From contig JANAVB010002199.1 of the NCBI GenBank assembly GCA_029216955.1, positions 18,219,053 through 18,283,052 of the forward strand: a stretch of 64,000 nucleotides of DNA, read 5' to 3'. This DNA comes from Iris pallida (lineage: Eukaryota > Streptophyta > Magnoliopsida > Asparagales > Iridaceae). Positions within the stretch are counted from its first letter, which is position 1. Each line of letters opens with the position of its first letter. Shown piece by piece: positions 1 to 10,371 of the stretch. The translations under genes were made by a program, and so were the position numbers. The notes under the pieces were generated by a model. The model did not search any database and was not told where the DNA came from. It saw only the letters and a program-made list of their open reading frames with translations.

Positions 1-30
1 CTACCGACTAGTCAGATTTTTACAACAGTG
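1..30. mobile_element. Right terminus of a hAT-type MITE, cut by window edge
   Basis: The first 30 bases end in gatttttacaacagtg. Read on the other strand this nearly equals the terminal inverted repeat of the complete MITE at 50479-51119 (CAGTGTTGTAAAAATC), and it carries the same subterminal CCGACTAGTC word. The body and the left end lie outside the window, so the 8-bp target duplication cannot be tested (the right flank would be ctttaaag, 31-38). It sits inside an intron of the carboxypeptidase gene. Confidence 0.6.
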
Positions 31-262
31 CTTTAAAGTTGAAACATTTCTGGTACCATAGGAAAATATTTCTGAACCGAATCCCCATCCCTAAAACCAG
101 AGTGACATGGCAATTAAAGATCAAAATATTATTTATGGAGAACTTATGCTCATGTATTCAATTATGATTCATAACATTCTTTGTCACACCATTTCTTATT
201 TATTCTTCATTTGAAAGGCTGTTTTGAACTCAATCTCACACTTTGTTGGTTGATTTGAGCAG

Positions 263-1157
263 GAAACTCGAAGTGGGTTCACTCAATGGAATGGTCAGGA
301 CAGAAGGCTTTTGTATCGGCTCAAGAAATGCCCTTCCTGGTGGACGGTGCTGAAGCAGGAGTTCTGAAAAGCCACGGAGCTCTCAGTTTCCTAAAGGTAT
401 CTCTCTCTATATATATTTTTTGGCTCAAGGGCAATTTGATATCTTCAACTATTTCTGTTTTTCAACTTGATATCCTAAATTTTTTACTCGGACAACTTGA
501 TACCATCAACTATTTAATATTTTTAATTTAATACCTAAAATTTCAAAAATAACAAAATTATCCTTTTCCTTCACTTTCCAACAGAACCCAACCCCTCTCC
601 CCCCTACCGGATCACCACCCCCGCCCCCTCTAGCCACCCTCGACCGCACCCCCCCCCCCCCCCCCCCCCCACCACCATGCAGGCCCACCGCTGTCCCCGC
701 TCCCCCCCCCACCCCACCCCTCCAGCCACCGCGCACGTCCAGAAGGAAGGGGGGGGGGGGGGGGGGGGGGGGGTTGCAGCCGGAGGGGCGACGGGGGAGG
801 GGTGTAGTTTTAAGTTTAGTTAGGGGTATTTTTGTCAAAAAAAAAAAATCAGAGCATCAAGTTGTTACAAAAAAAAGTTTAGGATACCAAGATAAATAAA
901 CAGGAGTAGTTGAAGGTATCAAGTTACAATTAAGCCTATATATTTTGATTTCTAGAACTGCACATGCTTACTATTCTTCGATTGTTCCCGACTAATTTTG
1001 CGATCGATAGGTCCACGACGCAGGTCACATGGTTCCGATGGATCAACCCAAAGCTGCACTGGAGATGCTGAAGAGGTGGACGCAAGGGAAACTGGCTGAT
1101 GCTTCGTGCGAAGCAGAGAACCTCTGTGTCGCAAACAACCTCGATGCTGTTATGTAA
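263..1157 (+). CDS. Serine carboxypeptidase-like protein, last two exons
   Basis: Two exons, 263-396 and 1011-1157, separated by an intron at 397-1010 with GT/AG ends, encode the last 92 or so residues of a serine carboxypeptidase (peptidase family S10). The second exon opens with VHDAGHMVPMDQP, the signature around the catalytic His of the Ser-Asp-His triad. The first exon carries NSKWVHSMEWSGQ followed by VDGAEAG, typical of the carboxypeptidase III / SCPL47-49 type. The first exon begins with the last two bases of a Gly codon, so more exons lie left of the window, including those for the signal peptide, the Ser and the Asp. The reading frame is intact to TAA at 1155-1157. Such enzymes are usually vacuolar or secreted and remove C-terminal residues from peptides. 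The intron is enlarged by a MITE at 419-936. Family assignment is firm; the exact paralogue is inferred. Confidence 0.9.
419..936. mobile_element. Mutator-type MITE with poly-C/poly-G hairpin arms
   Basis: The element is a long imperfect inverted repeat. Its left arm begins around ggctcaagggcaatttgat and its right arm ends in ...tacaattaagcc, the diverged complement. Near the centre are a 22-C run (649-670) and a 25-G run (749-773). The 9-bp word tatatattt occurs on both sides (410-418 and 937-945), as expected of a Mutator-like target duplication. It has no transposase. A sister copy with a cleaner structure is at 51839-52415. Long apparent Pro/Gly-rich frames here are artefacts of the C/G runs. 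Confidence 0.75.
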
Positions 1158-1830
1158 ATATTACAGGGCCGGTTGGTGTTGTTTCCTCTGTTATATAATG
1201 AAGGCGGAGTCTTGTTTGTTAATGAACAAGTCTCTCTCTTTCTGTATCAGCCACATTAACATTTCATATAATGGTCGCCAAACTTTACTTGCTACTTCCT
1301 TCCTGTGAGACATCTGGATTCTTGTTTTCGTTGGTATCGGACACGATATGGACATTCTTTCTAAACTACACTTGGGACAAGCGAGAATTGGAATGGACTA
1401 GTAAGGGTAGCGGTTATGAGGTATTTTTAGAGTACCGGTTATGAGCAGTCCGATTTTGGATGATTTTTAAGTAGCGACTTTTAAACCAGTACAATCTCTT
1501 AATAATTCACTAACGAACGGTCCTGAAAGTTTTTTTTACATGAATAAAATTAAATAGGAAAGAGTATTACTAGTTACAACTATATAATTTTTTGTGAGGA
1601 TATAAATGGTATAAATTTATAAAACGGTTCAAAACTCACAAATTTGGAATGTTTATAAAGCCACCAAAAATTGTATTACACCGATTTTGAAAAATTTTTA
1701 AGTCGACAAAAAAAATCAGTGCCTCAAAAAAAACAAAACAAAACAGGAATTTACATAAAACGGTTTATTTAAAAACACCTCAAAACCGGTAAAAACACCA
1801 TTACCAGGCAGATCCTAAGAGGTGAGAAAC
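1158..1830. other. Intergenic, AT-rich, no gene seen
   Basis: This stretch follows the carboxypeptidase stop codon and precedes the 3' end of the convergent RPA-like gene. It should contain both 3' untranslated regions; aataaa occurs near 1542. No coding frame with recognisable content and no repeat boundaries were found. Confidence 0.5.
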
Positions 1831-2364
1831 TTAGGCATTCCCATGGTAGATCCGCCTGAGGGCGTGAACGAGCGGACGGAAGCCGGTGCGCAACGGGACG
1901 ACGTTGACGGCGCGCAGGTGCTGCGCCGTGCCGCTCTTCGGCGCCGACATCTCCATCCTGCACATCTCCCCGCGGAGAGCCTCCCGCGCCGCCGCCGACG
2001 CGGAGGGGTGGGCCCCGCAGAGGTCGAAGAGCTCGTCGGCGGAGCAGCCCACGAGCACGCGGGCGGAGCGGTCGAAGAGGACGACGGGGGTGACGGCGTC
2101 GGCGGACGCGACGGAGAGGAGGAGTCGGTAGAGGCGCTTCGCGGCCGGAGGCGAGGGAGCGGTGCTGTGGCGGACGCAGAGGGGGCAGGTGGAGGAGGGG
2201 GGATGGGGAGGGAGGGTTGCTTCGCATGTAGAGCAGACTCTGTAGGAGAAGTTGGTGGTGTCGGCTTCGATCACTGTGCACATACATGACCACTTGCTGC
2301 TCTTCTCCTTTGCTGCTTCTGATGGTGGTGGTGGTGGTCGTCTGGTTCCGGTGGCGGCTTCCAT
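1831..2364 (-). CDS. RPA70 C-terminal-domain-like OB-fold protein, 177 aa
   Basis: An intact frame encodes 177 residues when started at the Met whose codon lies at 2362-2364. The frame could extend 28 codons further upstream, but that extension looks like 5' leader. A Pro-rich, low-complexity start (residues 10-14) is followed by a zinc-ribbon pattern, CSTC at 44-47 and CPLC at 60-63. A strand-rich segment follows, with KRLYRLLLSVA (77-87) and LFDRSARVLVGCSADEL (96-112). This order matches the replication factor A C-terminal domain (zinc ribbon plus OB fold), which binds single-stranded DNA or mediates subunit contact in RPA1. The protein is far shorter than full RPA1 (over 600 residues), so it is a stand-alone domain protein rather than a canonical large subunit. 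No intron is needed. Function is inferred from the fold only. Confidence 0.7.
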   Translation of the reverse strand: MEAATGTRRPPPPPSEAAKEKSSKWSCMCTVIEADTTNFSYRVCSTCEATLPPHPPSSTCPLCVRHSTAPSPPAAKRLYRLLLSVASADAVTPVVLFDRSARVLVGCSADELFDLCGAHPSASAAAREALRGEMCRMEMSAPKSGTAQHLRAVNVVPLRTGFRPLVHALRRIYHGNA

Positions 2365-2526
2365 TTTCCGGTGGAACAAGCGAGCGAGAAAATAAAGGGG
2401 GGTGGGCGTGGGGGAGAGAAGATACTCAAAATTGGACCCCCTAACCACGTATTTACTATAATACCCCCAAATAAAATATTGTTAGGATGTATTAAATTTG
2501 AGCTTTGCAATGCTTATGTGTAACGG

Positions 2527-2531
<5 letters not shown>

Positions 2532-2569
<38 letters not shown>
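2532..2569. repeat. (AG)n microsatellite
   Basis: An uninterrupted AG dinucleotide run of about 38 bases lies in the copy of a short direct repeat that also occurs at 20258-20344 and 25903-25975. The expansion is absent from the other copies. Confidence 0.9.
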
Positions 2570-2571
<2 letters not shown>

Positions 2572-2901
2572 GAGAGAGGAGGTGGGACCTATGTGTAAGG
2601 CAGGGCCGGCCCTGGCCCAGGGCGGCTAGGACGACCGTCCAGGGCCCCATAAAATTTGGGGGCCCAAAAAAATTAATTTAAATGTATATATATTAGTAAT
2701 CTTATATTGAAAATAGAACTAATATATAATATAATCCTCCTTTATCACAAAATATTTGTGGTGTAGTGGTAGTTTGTTATACTTGTACACAAGGGATCCT
2801 AGGTTCTAGCCTTGGCTGTATCATTTTTTAGTTCAATTTTTTTATATTATATATGGGCCACATTTTAAAAGTTTGCCTAAGGCCCCCATTAACTCAGGGC
2901 C

Positions 2902-4945
2902 TGTAATGACCCGCACCGCCCTAGCGGAACGCCGATTCAAACGACAAGTGCAACGACTCAAACAAGCCGTCGACCCGAAGAGTTGGCATCGACCAGATGA
3001 AGAATCGATGCAAGGCTTACATTGGCCCGTCAAGATGAATCCAGACTTAGACTTTCAAAGGCGCGCTCGGAGTATCGCTCGGCCGATGCGAACATCGCTA
3101 AGGTGGGTGGCTCCGATGAACCCGTCTTTGCTTAGCCTAGACACATAACAATACGGACACTATTGATAGAATCGCTAGGCGATAACACCGCGTATGCTAA
3201 TAAATGACTCAACGCACCTAGCTAAGGGAATAATCCCATCTCGTATGCTTGTTTAGAACATGGAAAAGAACTTGGAAAATATAGGAACTCTCGTGCCGCG
3301 CTCCACGCTCGTGCTAAGGCACGGGCTTACGTTTCGAGTTCCCTATGCGTTCAACAATGAAACAATGAATGGTTTACAACAATGAAACGGAAGACTATCG
3401 ACATAGTCGTTCCGAGTACAGTATAGCAATATTGAAAGGCTACGGGACCGATGGGTCGCCAAGGCGACTTCCGCACTGGGAGTTGCAAAATGTATAAATG
3501 AATAAGTTAATGAATGAATCGATGAATGAATGAATATGTGAATGAAATGAATCAATGAACAAACGGACAAGTAAAAGAAAGAATGAATGAAAGATAAGAA
3601 AGGAAAGAATGGTTAGCGACAGGTGTGACGGGCACGTGCAACGGGGCTCGCTACCTGCGCTGCACGAACGCCAACCTGGTCGATAACGCATTGTGGCTAA
3701 GGGTTAGCCTACGGCTCGGAGACAGCCGTTAAGTTAAAATGACAATAAAATATGAAATGGTCGTGGACGGACTCGTGCACGAGTGAAAAGGGATTCCAAG
3801 GACAACGAACGACGTTTTTGTGGCCGGCCTAGGCGGAATCATGGCCTACGGGCGGACAGGTGTGCGGGCTTGGGCACATAACCAAACGTAGGGCCGGTAC
3901 TTCAATAGTCTATCAAGGTGTACCAGCCATCACGCTTGATAGATGAGAATGCCAAAGGGGAAAATGTCCAAAATGGCTGACATGCCAGCGACCGGTGCAT
4001 ATAGATTTAAGTGGGCTTTGTTGGTGACAATCCACGTGCAAGTCCTTGTATTGAAATCAAAGTAGTCTAAGTTAACTGAACAAAGCACCTTCTGAATAGG
4101 CTTGAATATAACACACAAAATGATCGAGAGTACTTCGAGCTAGAAAATACGCCTACGAAGCGCTAGGACCTGAGGCAGGGACACGTCCTTGACATTGAAT
4201 GTTTACGTGAATTACATTAAGTTGATATATGCGAATTGTTGACTAACTTGGTTTACTTTGGACAGGGAAGGCCGGACGGTAAGTATGGGTAAGTCGTGCA
4301 TGAAATTCCATGCGATACTTGGATTCGGCAACACGAGATAGGCTATGAAATATGCCATGTAAATGATCCTAAGGCAAGATTAGAAAGACAATGAATGATA
4401 GACGGTGCAAAAAAGTAAATAGAACGTGTTTGGTAATGATAGCATTGTGGGCGAGCTAGCCTCCCCATCAGTGCATAACAATGTACTGATAACCCCACAG
4501 ATTTCTTGTAGGAAGCAGGAGACGTTGTCGGGTGTGGAGCTTTCCTCGAACGTGCTAAGGCGCGGAGCTGTCTCTGGAGCCTTGGAGCGTTGTAAGGAGC
4601 TGGAGCACCATATACAGGACATAATGTATCGGAACATCGCCATGAATTATTCCATGTTGTAAGCCACTTGGCACGCCTTTTATGTTTCAAAGAGAGAGAG
4701 AGCTTGAGAGATTTGTAAACTCGGCCTAGCGCCGCTTGTAAACTTCTTGAATATCAATAAAAGAGTTTGAATTCGCTTATTTTTGTATTCATTTACTTTC
4801 CGCTGCAATGGGAACACTCTGTGCGACTCTGCGGCCTAGCTCAAATCGGTTGTTTCTGGACTTGGCCTTGCACGGGCGCAACCTAGGCCCGTGCGGCATC
4901 ACGCCTTAGCGAGGACGATCGTTCCTACGGGAGTGGGACGTGACA
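2902..4945 (+). repeat. 5' LTR of LARD A
   Basis: This is a 2044-bp repeat matching 18185-20240 with a few percent divergence. It contains a degenerate TGAA/GAAT microsatellite-like stretch near 3495-3560 and a polyadenylation signal AATAAA at 4756-4761 that follows a gagaga-rich segment, so the R region probably ends shortly after. No coding frame in it resembles a known protein. Confidence 0.88.
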
Positions 4946-4948
4946 GAT

Positions 4949-4960
4949 TGGTATCAGAGC
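4949..4960 (+). promoter_or_regulatory. Primer-binding site, initiator tRNA-Met
   Basis: TGGTATCAGAGC lies three bases after the 5' LTR end. It is complementary to the 3' end of plant initiator tRNA-Met, the usual primer for reverse transcription of plant LTR elements, and it fixes LARD A as plus-strand. Confidence 0.9.
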
Positions 4961-6540
4961 ACGGCTTTACGTCCTTGGACTTCATTTCGATTTTCTCTGT
5001 TTTGAAAGCTCGTTGGAAACAAAACAAGTGTGCGCTCTCTCTCGTTGTGCCTTGGGATGTTCCATACAATAAGTCTAATATTTTCAAAAGCTCGTATAAG
5101 TACTCGGTTGAAGGGATCGATAGGCGAAGGCCTTTGTGCCGAACCACGACATACTTGAGTTGAAAGGAAACCAAAATGCTAAAAAATTAGCAAACGCAAG
5201 GCGTGCTTGAATAACCTTACGCTGACAATGGCGAACGAGTACACGAGACCAAAGTATAGTTCGAACGGGTTGGTTATGCAGGCAGCCTTTTGGCTAAGTT
5301 GTGCGGAGTATCACGCACCTAGACCTTCGGGTGCAAACGTGTTGTGAGCGAGATCGATTATCGCTCGAACGAGAATAAGTGAGCGTGCAAACTCGAATAC
5401 AGTCCGCACGGGATAGCTATGCACACGGCCTTTTGGCTAAGTTGTGTCGCGTGTCGCGCACCTCGACTTTTTGGTGCAATCGAGTTGCGAGCGATATCAA
5501 GTACCGCTCGGTCGGAAACAAGCTACACTTAGAATGTATATCGATAGGAACGCTATCGAGTTCACGCTTAGGCGTACACGAAAGATTGATTTAGACTTTG
5601 AGGAATGGGCGAACGCACGATGGAACACATCGATTGGGAATCGAATGATCTTTTGAGAATTTGTAGAATGACTTGACTCCGAGTGGTGTATGTGATAGGT
5701 TCGAGGAAGAATAAGAATGAGTGTCAACGACTAGTCGAGTGGCTCGAACCCTGAGTGGTGTATGGACGACATAGAAATTGTTCGAGCGAGACTAAAGGAT
5801 ATACGGATAGAACGAGTATGTCGGCAAGCGATGATATCACGCAAGCCTTAGAACGAGTAACGCTTAGTTGGTTTTGACTTCGATAGTCTCAAACGAGATA
5901 TCGTTCGGACGAATTAAGAATGCGTAGTGCGAATTACAAAACGATTGAATAGAGAGTCGGAACGATGAAACGAATGGAGGTCTTGGTCGAGGAAACATAG
6001 AAGATCGTGCATGCGATTTTGAATTTAGTCGAAGGGATTGAAACTTGAGTTAAGGTGAAATACCCATAGATGAGATCGAAGATAGCACGATCAGAAGATA
6101 GCGTGCATAGGAAACGTTAATTTGGAGATACAAGAATGACTAAGGATTTGGAATGGATGTTGCTCAAAGACTTGAGCTAGCATGAGACAATGCGAATTGA
6201 GGAATTAAGTTGCACGACTCGGAATTCGTTACAAAAGGAAGATCGTCAGGTTATGTACATCATCGATGGTATTGAGGCGTATCAAAGATCGATGTACGAT
6301 AACTCGGGGGTACTTTGATTCGATGAATGATGATCGTGTTAGAAGTTATTGTTTTGAAGGATACCATGTTGGAGAATTTGGATAGAAATGAATGTTTGGA
6401 ATGAGGAAGGAAAGTGACTTGATTGTTCGGTGATAACCACAATGACAACGATCTTGTCTTGTGCGAGCGCAACTCCAGCCTCGCACATGCGTCACGTCGG
6501 ATTTGGGACGATCGTTCCGCGTGAGCGTTGGCATGGTGAT
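4961..6540 (+). other. Left internal region of LARD A, no gene
   Basis: This is the untranslated interior of LARD A. No gag motif, protease DSG or zinc knuckle was found in any frame. The one clear structure is a diverged direct duplication of roughly 140-bp period: the word ccttttggctaagttgtg occurs at about 5286 and 5429, each followed by a gcgcacct-like block and a cgctcg end. The last five bases, gtgat, form the target duplication of LARD B. Confidence 0.65.
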
Positions 6541-9500
6541 TGTCACGACCCGCTCCCGAATAATCGGACGAGTCGGACATGCCCAGCCTTCGTCGTTAGA
6601 CACGACGAAGTAAGCTGTACCAAGCTAGGGAAACTAACCAGATAAACATGAAAATATAGAATCACAGCATCTAAAAACGTATCCCAGAATGATCACCATA
6701 ATCCACAAATCTATATGTGTAAATGTACGAGTCATCAAGAATGAAATGTACATGAATTCTAAAGACAATATCTAAGAGTAAGCTAACAGTATAAACCTAA
6801 AACCTCAAGCTAAGCCTCATCCTGCTCAGCTAATCCTGGGCTCTGGCCCATAGAGTAGATCAATGTCCTGCAAGCATACCTGCAACATATCCTATTCAGG
6901 AGCAGAGCAAAGTACAGTTCTAGGTAATGAACAATAACATCATGGTATGGAAAATAAATGCTGAAAGAACAGGATAAGAACAAGGTATGTAAAGAACATG
7001 AAGAACATGAACTACTGCTATAAAGATACATGAAAGATCATGACTATGTAAAGATGCAGGAAAGATCACGACTATAGCTAAAATCAAGATCAGGATCATG
7101 GGAACTAATGTAAGAACAAAATCCTGAACATGTGTGTTATAAATTTGAAATACTTCTATGATATGTGACCGGCTTGGGTAAGACCATGAAAGAGCATGAA
7201 AGATCCTGAAAGATCATGTAGGTACGGCTTAGGACCCGCGTGCACTGTGCGAGGCCTAAGCTAAAGATCATGAATAAGTATCCGGGTTTGGTCACATATC
7301 TAGAGTATTTCCCCACCCCAAGATGCAAGTAAGATCATGAAAGAACAAGTAAGATCATGAAAGAACAAGCCAGAAAAGATCATGAACGTGTCGCAGTGTG
7401 TCAGCAATAAAGAACAAGAAAATGCACTGATCAAAACCATAGAATGTACTTGCCTTTGCTCTGGAAAGATCGGGAATATGGAGATAGTAATCTCTATGCC
7501 CACCTGAATTAATAGGTACAAGTTGGTTAATAGATAATCAAGCTCTAAATTGGTGTTTTGTAGTTCTACTATCAATATTGATTAACAAATTATTAACTAC
7601 TCAGTAATAACTCCCTTACTCTATTCTTAAAACCCTTATTAAGACATAAGACTAGCTAGGTTCTCAAGTTTCTTAATTTCCAAGACAAAACATGTATCTA
7701 TATACTCAGGTTTGTTGGTAAAAATTCTATCCTGACTTATCATCTACAAAGGCAGACATTGATGTCCTTAGGAAGCAACCTTCCCAAAGCAATGTCAATA
7801 TCAGTTATTAGACTGAAAATGTAGGCAATCTCAGGTATTCAAATGAGACTTCAACCTCACATTCACATGAGATAAAATTCCCAAATCAGATAAGACTTCA
7901 ATCTCAGGTCCATGAGATCAAATTCTCAGTCACATAAGGCTTCAGTCTCGAATTCCAAAATCTTCAACATTGCAAATATGGTTCAAAACATTCCTAACTA
8001 CTAGTCTTTGTTTAGACAAGTTAAGGAAAGTACTCTACAGACAAACCATAGTTTAATCAACTGCAATATTCCCAAACTATCTGTCGTAACAGTTTAGAAA
8101 TGAATGACAGGTTGTTGAAGAAGTATTTGGGATTGGTCAGTAACATGGAAATCGAATGGGACTATTACAAAAGATTTCCAGGTTCAACAATTTCTAAGGT
8201 ACTGATAAATAAAACCCAACCTCACTGTTCTTGGTCGAACACTCAAGCAGCCCCATCAAGACTTAAACACAACTATAGTTTAAAATAGAATTAACCAAAT
8301 GCCATTTAATTTAGCAATACACAAAGAACAAAGCCTCCAGCCGAAACTATAAAGCTCAACCCAAGGACCTTCAACTCAACCACCTATGGCCCATGAAGCC
8401 CACAGTTCATCACGGAGACCCGACCCAGTGCCTGGTTCCAGCATCCCATCTGGACTTACTGGTAGTAATCCCAACAAATGTCAAGTCAATAACCATGGTT
8501 CAGACACATCCTCATAGGGCTCAATTCCAACACAGGGACTGACATGCATATTGGCCAAGACAAAAGTAACGCTCAAAGCCAAAGCCAAAATAACGCACTA
8601 ACTCAGCAACTATACTTAATGTTCCCACTATTGATCATTAACTACATTAACAATAGATTACATAATACCACCTACGAAATTACAATATGCTATAACAAGT
8701 CATTAACATCAAACTGAAAGCATGGTTCAGTGAGTTCCCAGTGTTGCCCAGTGCCTCAACGCAGCAACCAACCTATACTCGATCCAGCGTCGAACACATC
8801 TGTCTCAACGACTGACACCAACACGACACCAACACGAAGTACAAACGACGGGTACGGACACTCGAACCCCACGCACCCGATCATATGTCTGTGCAACCAC
8901 CAAAATTCTAAGTATAATAAAACTCTTCATTAATCTAGGAATCAGAGAAATTACCTGAAGTAAAATAGATCTGAAGCGAAGACACTCTCCACAGTCGGAC
9001 ACAATCTTCACGTGTCCAATTCACCACTCGACCCTTCGTTCAAACATTTCTTCAAACAGTTGGCAAGCAACAAACAATTTCATGCTCCCGAATCTCCTCT
9101 GTTTCATCGAAGTCCAGAAAAATATAGGGAAATCAGATCCACCGATCTCAACATCACTTAAGAATATCAAATTTCAGATCTGAACTAAACCTCAGGATCG
9201 AAACTCACCAGACGAACTCACAATGAAGAACACGGCCGAGAATTTACTGGAACAAGTATCGATTGAGTTCTTCCGTGTTAGCGCTGTCTTTGTTCAGTCG
9301 ACGGAGATTGCCGGAGGGATTCCATCGCTCGTCGACCGGAGGAGAATCTTGTTCGTCGTAGATGCCCAAGCGCCGGAGAAATCTGCCGTGATGTCATTGC
9401 TGGAGAAGAAGACGAAGCCTCAATCGCCACCGCAAACTAGACGTCGAGAGGTGGAGAGAAAGAAGGAGAAGAGGAGGGAGAGTGCTCACCACTGGAGGAC

Positions 9501-10145
9501 GGATCCGGCTGTCCGCACTCGGTGCTAGAGAACGGAAGTGCAGATATGGGGTCGCCATCCGTGGAGGAGAGTCCACCGTCAGCGGGGTGCGCCGCCTGAG
9601 GTGGAAGATCCGCGGGGAAGTCGTATACAGTCGTCGTCGCCGGGAAGTCCTCGCCGTGGTTGCTGCCATCTCCACCGCCACCGGAGCCGTTCGCCGGAGA
9701 ATGAAGAAATTAGGGTTAGGGTTTCGAAACCAAATTAGGGAAGAAGAGTGAATAGGGAAGTTTCGATGCTGGGAGTGAAAAATGAGAGAAATTTCTCTCT
9801 CCACCCATATAACTGAGAGTGCACATTTGCACTCTAGTCCTCCCGCCCTAAAATATTTCAAAGGAGACCTTCCACTAAAGCAGAATTTACAAAGACACCC
9901 CCTTCCTTTTCATTATTACAAAATTGCTAAAAAAACAGTTTAAAACTTTTGAAAAATAAGAGGGGACCACAAGTTGGTTGTAACAACTTTTCAAATTTGA
10001 AAAGTTGCCCAAAATTAATTCCCTCCAAAACTAAATTACCAAATTTATGAATTAAAACCAATTTATTATTTAAAAGTGACAATATCAATTGTATAATTTT
10101 TAGAAATCAAATCATTTATTTTAAAATCCGGGAAGTGGAGTTACA
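6541..10145 (-). repeat. 3' LTR of LARD B (full length)
   Basis: This 3605-bp LTR in plus-strand reading runs from TGTCACG to GAGTTACA. Compared with the other LTR it retains about 540 bp near 8047-8590 that the right copy has lost. A GC-rich block at 9220-9770 resembles a plant gene leader on the minus strand: a TATATGG box near 9806-9812, then a CT-rich stretch with aaaccctaa, then a stop-free frame to about 9394. This is probably the transcription start region of the element. Confidence 0.82.
9805..9812 (-). promoter_or_regulatory. Candidate TATA box of the LARD B LTR
   Basis: On the minus strand TATATGG precedes a CT-rich leader of about 100 bases and an aaaccctaa word. The same arrangement occurs in the other LTR near 16263-16270. 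The spacing fits a plant RNA polymerase II core promoter; activity is inferred. Confidence 0.4.
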
Positions 10146-10275
10146 AATCTTCCCTCCTTAAAAAAATTTCGTCCTCGAAATTCAAAGGACCAAAAACAAT
10201 CTCCGCAATTCACAAGGATCCAAACACCAGTCATTTATTGAAAAATAAAAATCCACAAAACAGGGTACAATCAAA

Positions 10276-10371
10276 TCAATCAAACAAAGTGGGATAGTGC
10301 TCCCGCATCTCGTCTTTGCGCTCCCATGTGGACTCTCCCGGAGAGTGGTGTCTCCACATGACGCGAACGAG
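10276..10371 (-). pseudogene. C-terminal scrap of a Ty3/Gypsy integrase
   Basis: About 31 codons on the minus strand read VRVMWRHHSPGESTWERK, then a DEMREHYPTLF end and a TGA stop at 10276-10278. This is the typical C-terminal end of plant chromovirus-like Gypsy polyproteins (integrase/chromodomain-like segment). It lies just upstream of the purine tract and the 3' LTR, exactly where pol should end. The rest of pol is missing and the sequence above it is unrelated, so most of the polyprotein was deleted or replaced. Confidence 0.6.

Noticed and set aside
506..838. Minus-strand frame rich in Pro and Gly
   Set aside because: It is produced by the C and G runs of the Mutator-type MITE; no domain or exon support.
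1769..2293. Arg-rich frames overlapping the RPA-like gene on both strands
   Set aside because: They are shadow frames of a GC-rich coding region; only the 1831-2364 frame shows conserved motifs.
3495..3560. TGAA/GAAT repeats as a CRISPR-like or satellite array
   Set aside because: Simple imperfect tetranucleotide slippage in an LTR, repeated at 18780-18840 because it is part of the LTR.
9394..9861. 155-codon minus-strand frame in the LARD B LTR (also 15852-16319)
   Set aside because: Not called as a gene: Arg/Ser/Pro-rich, no known domain, inside an LTR. Reported only as a finding.
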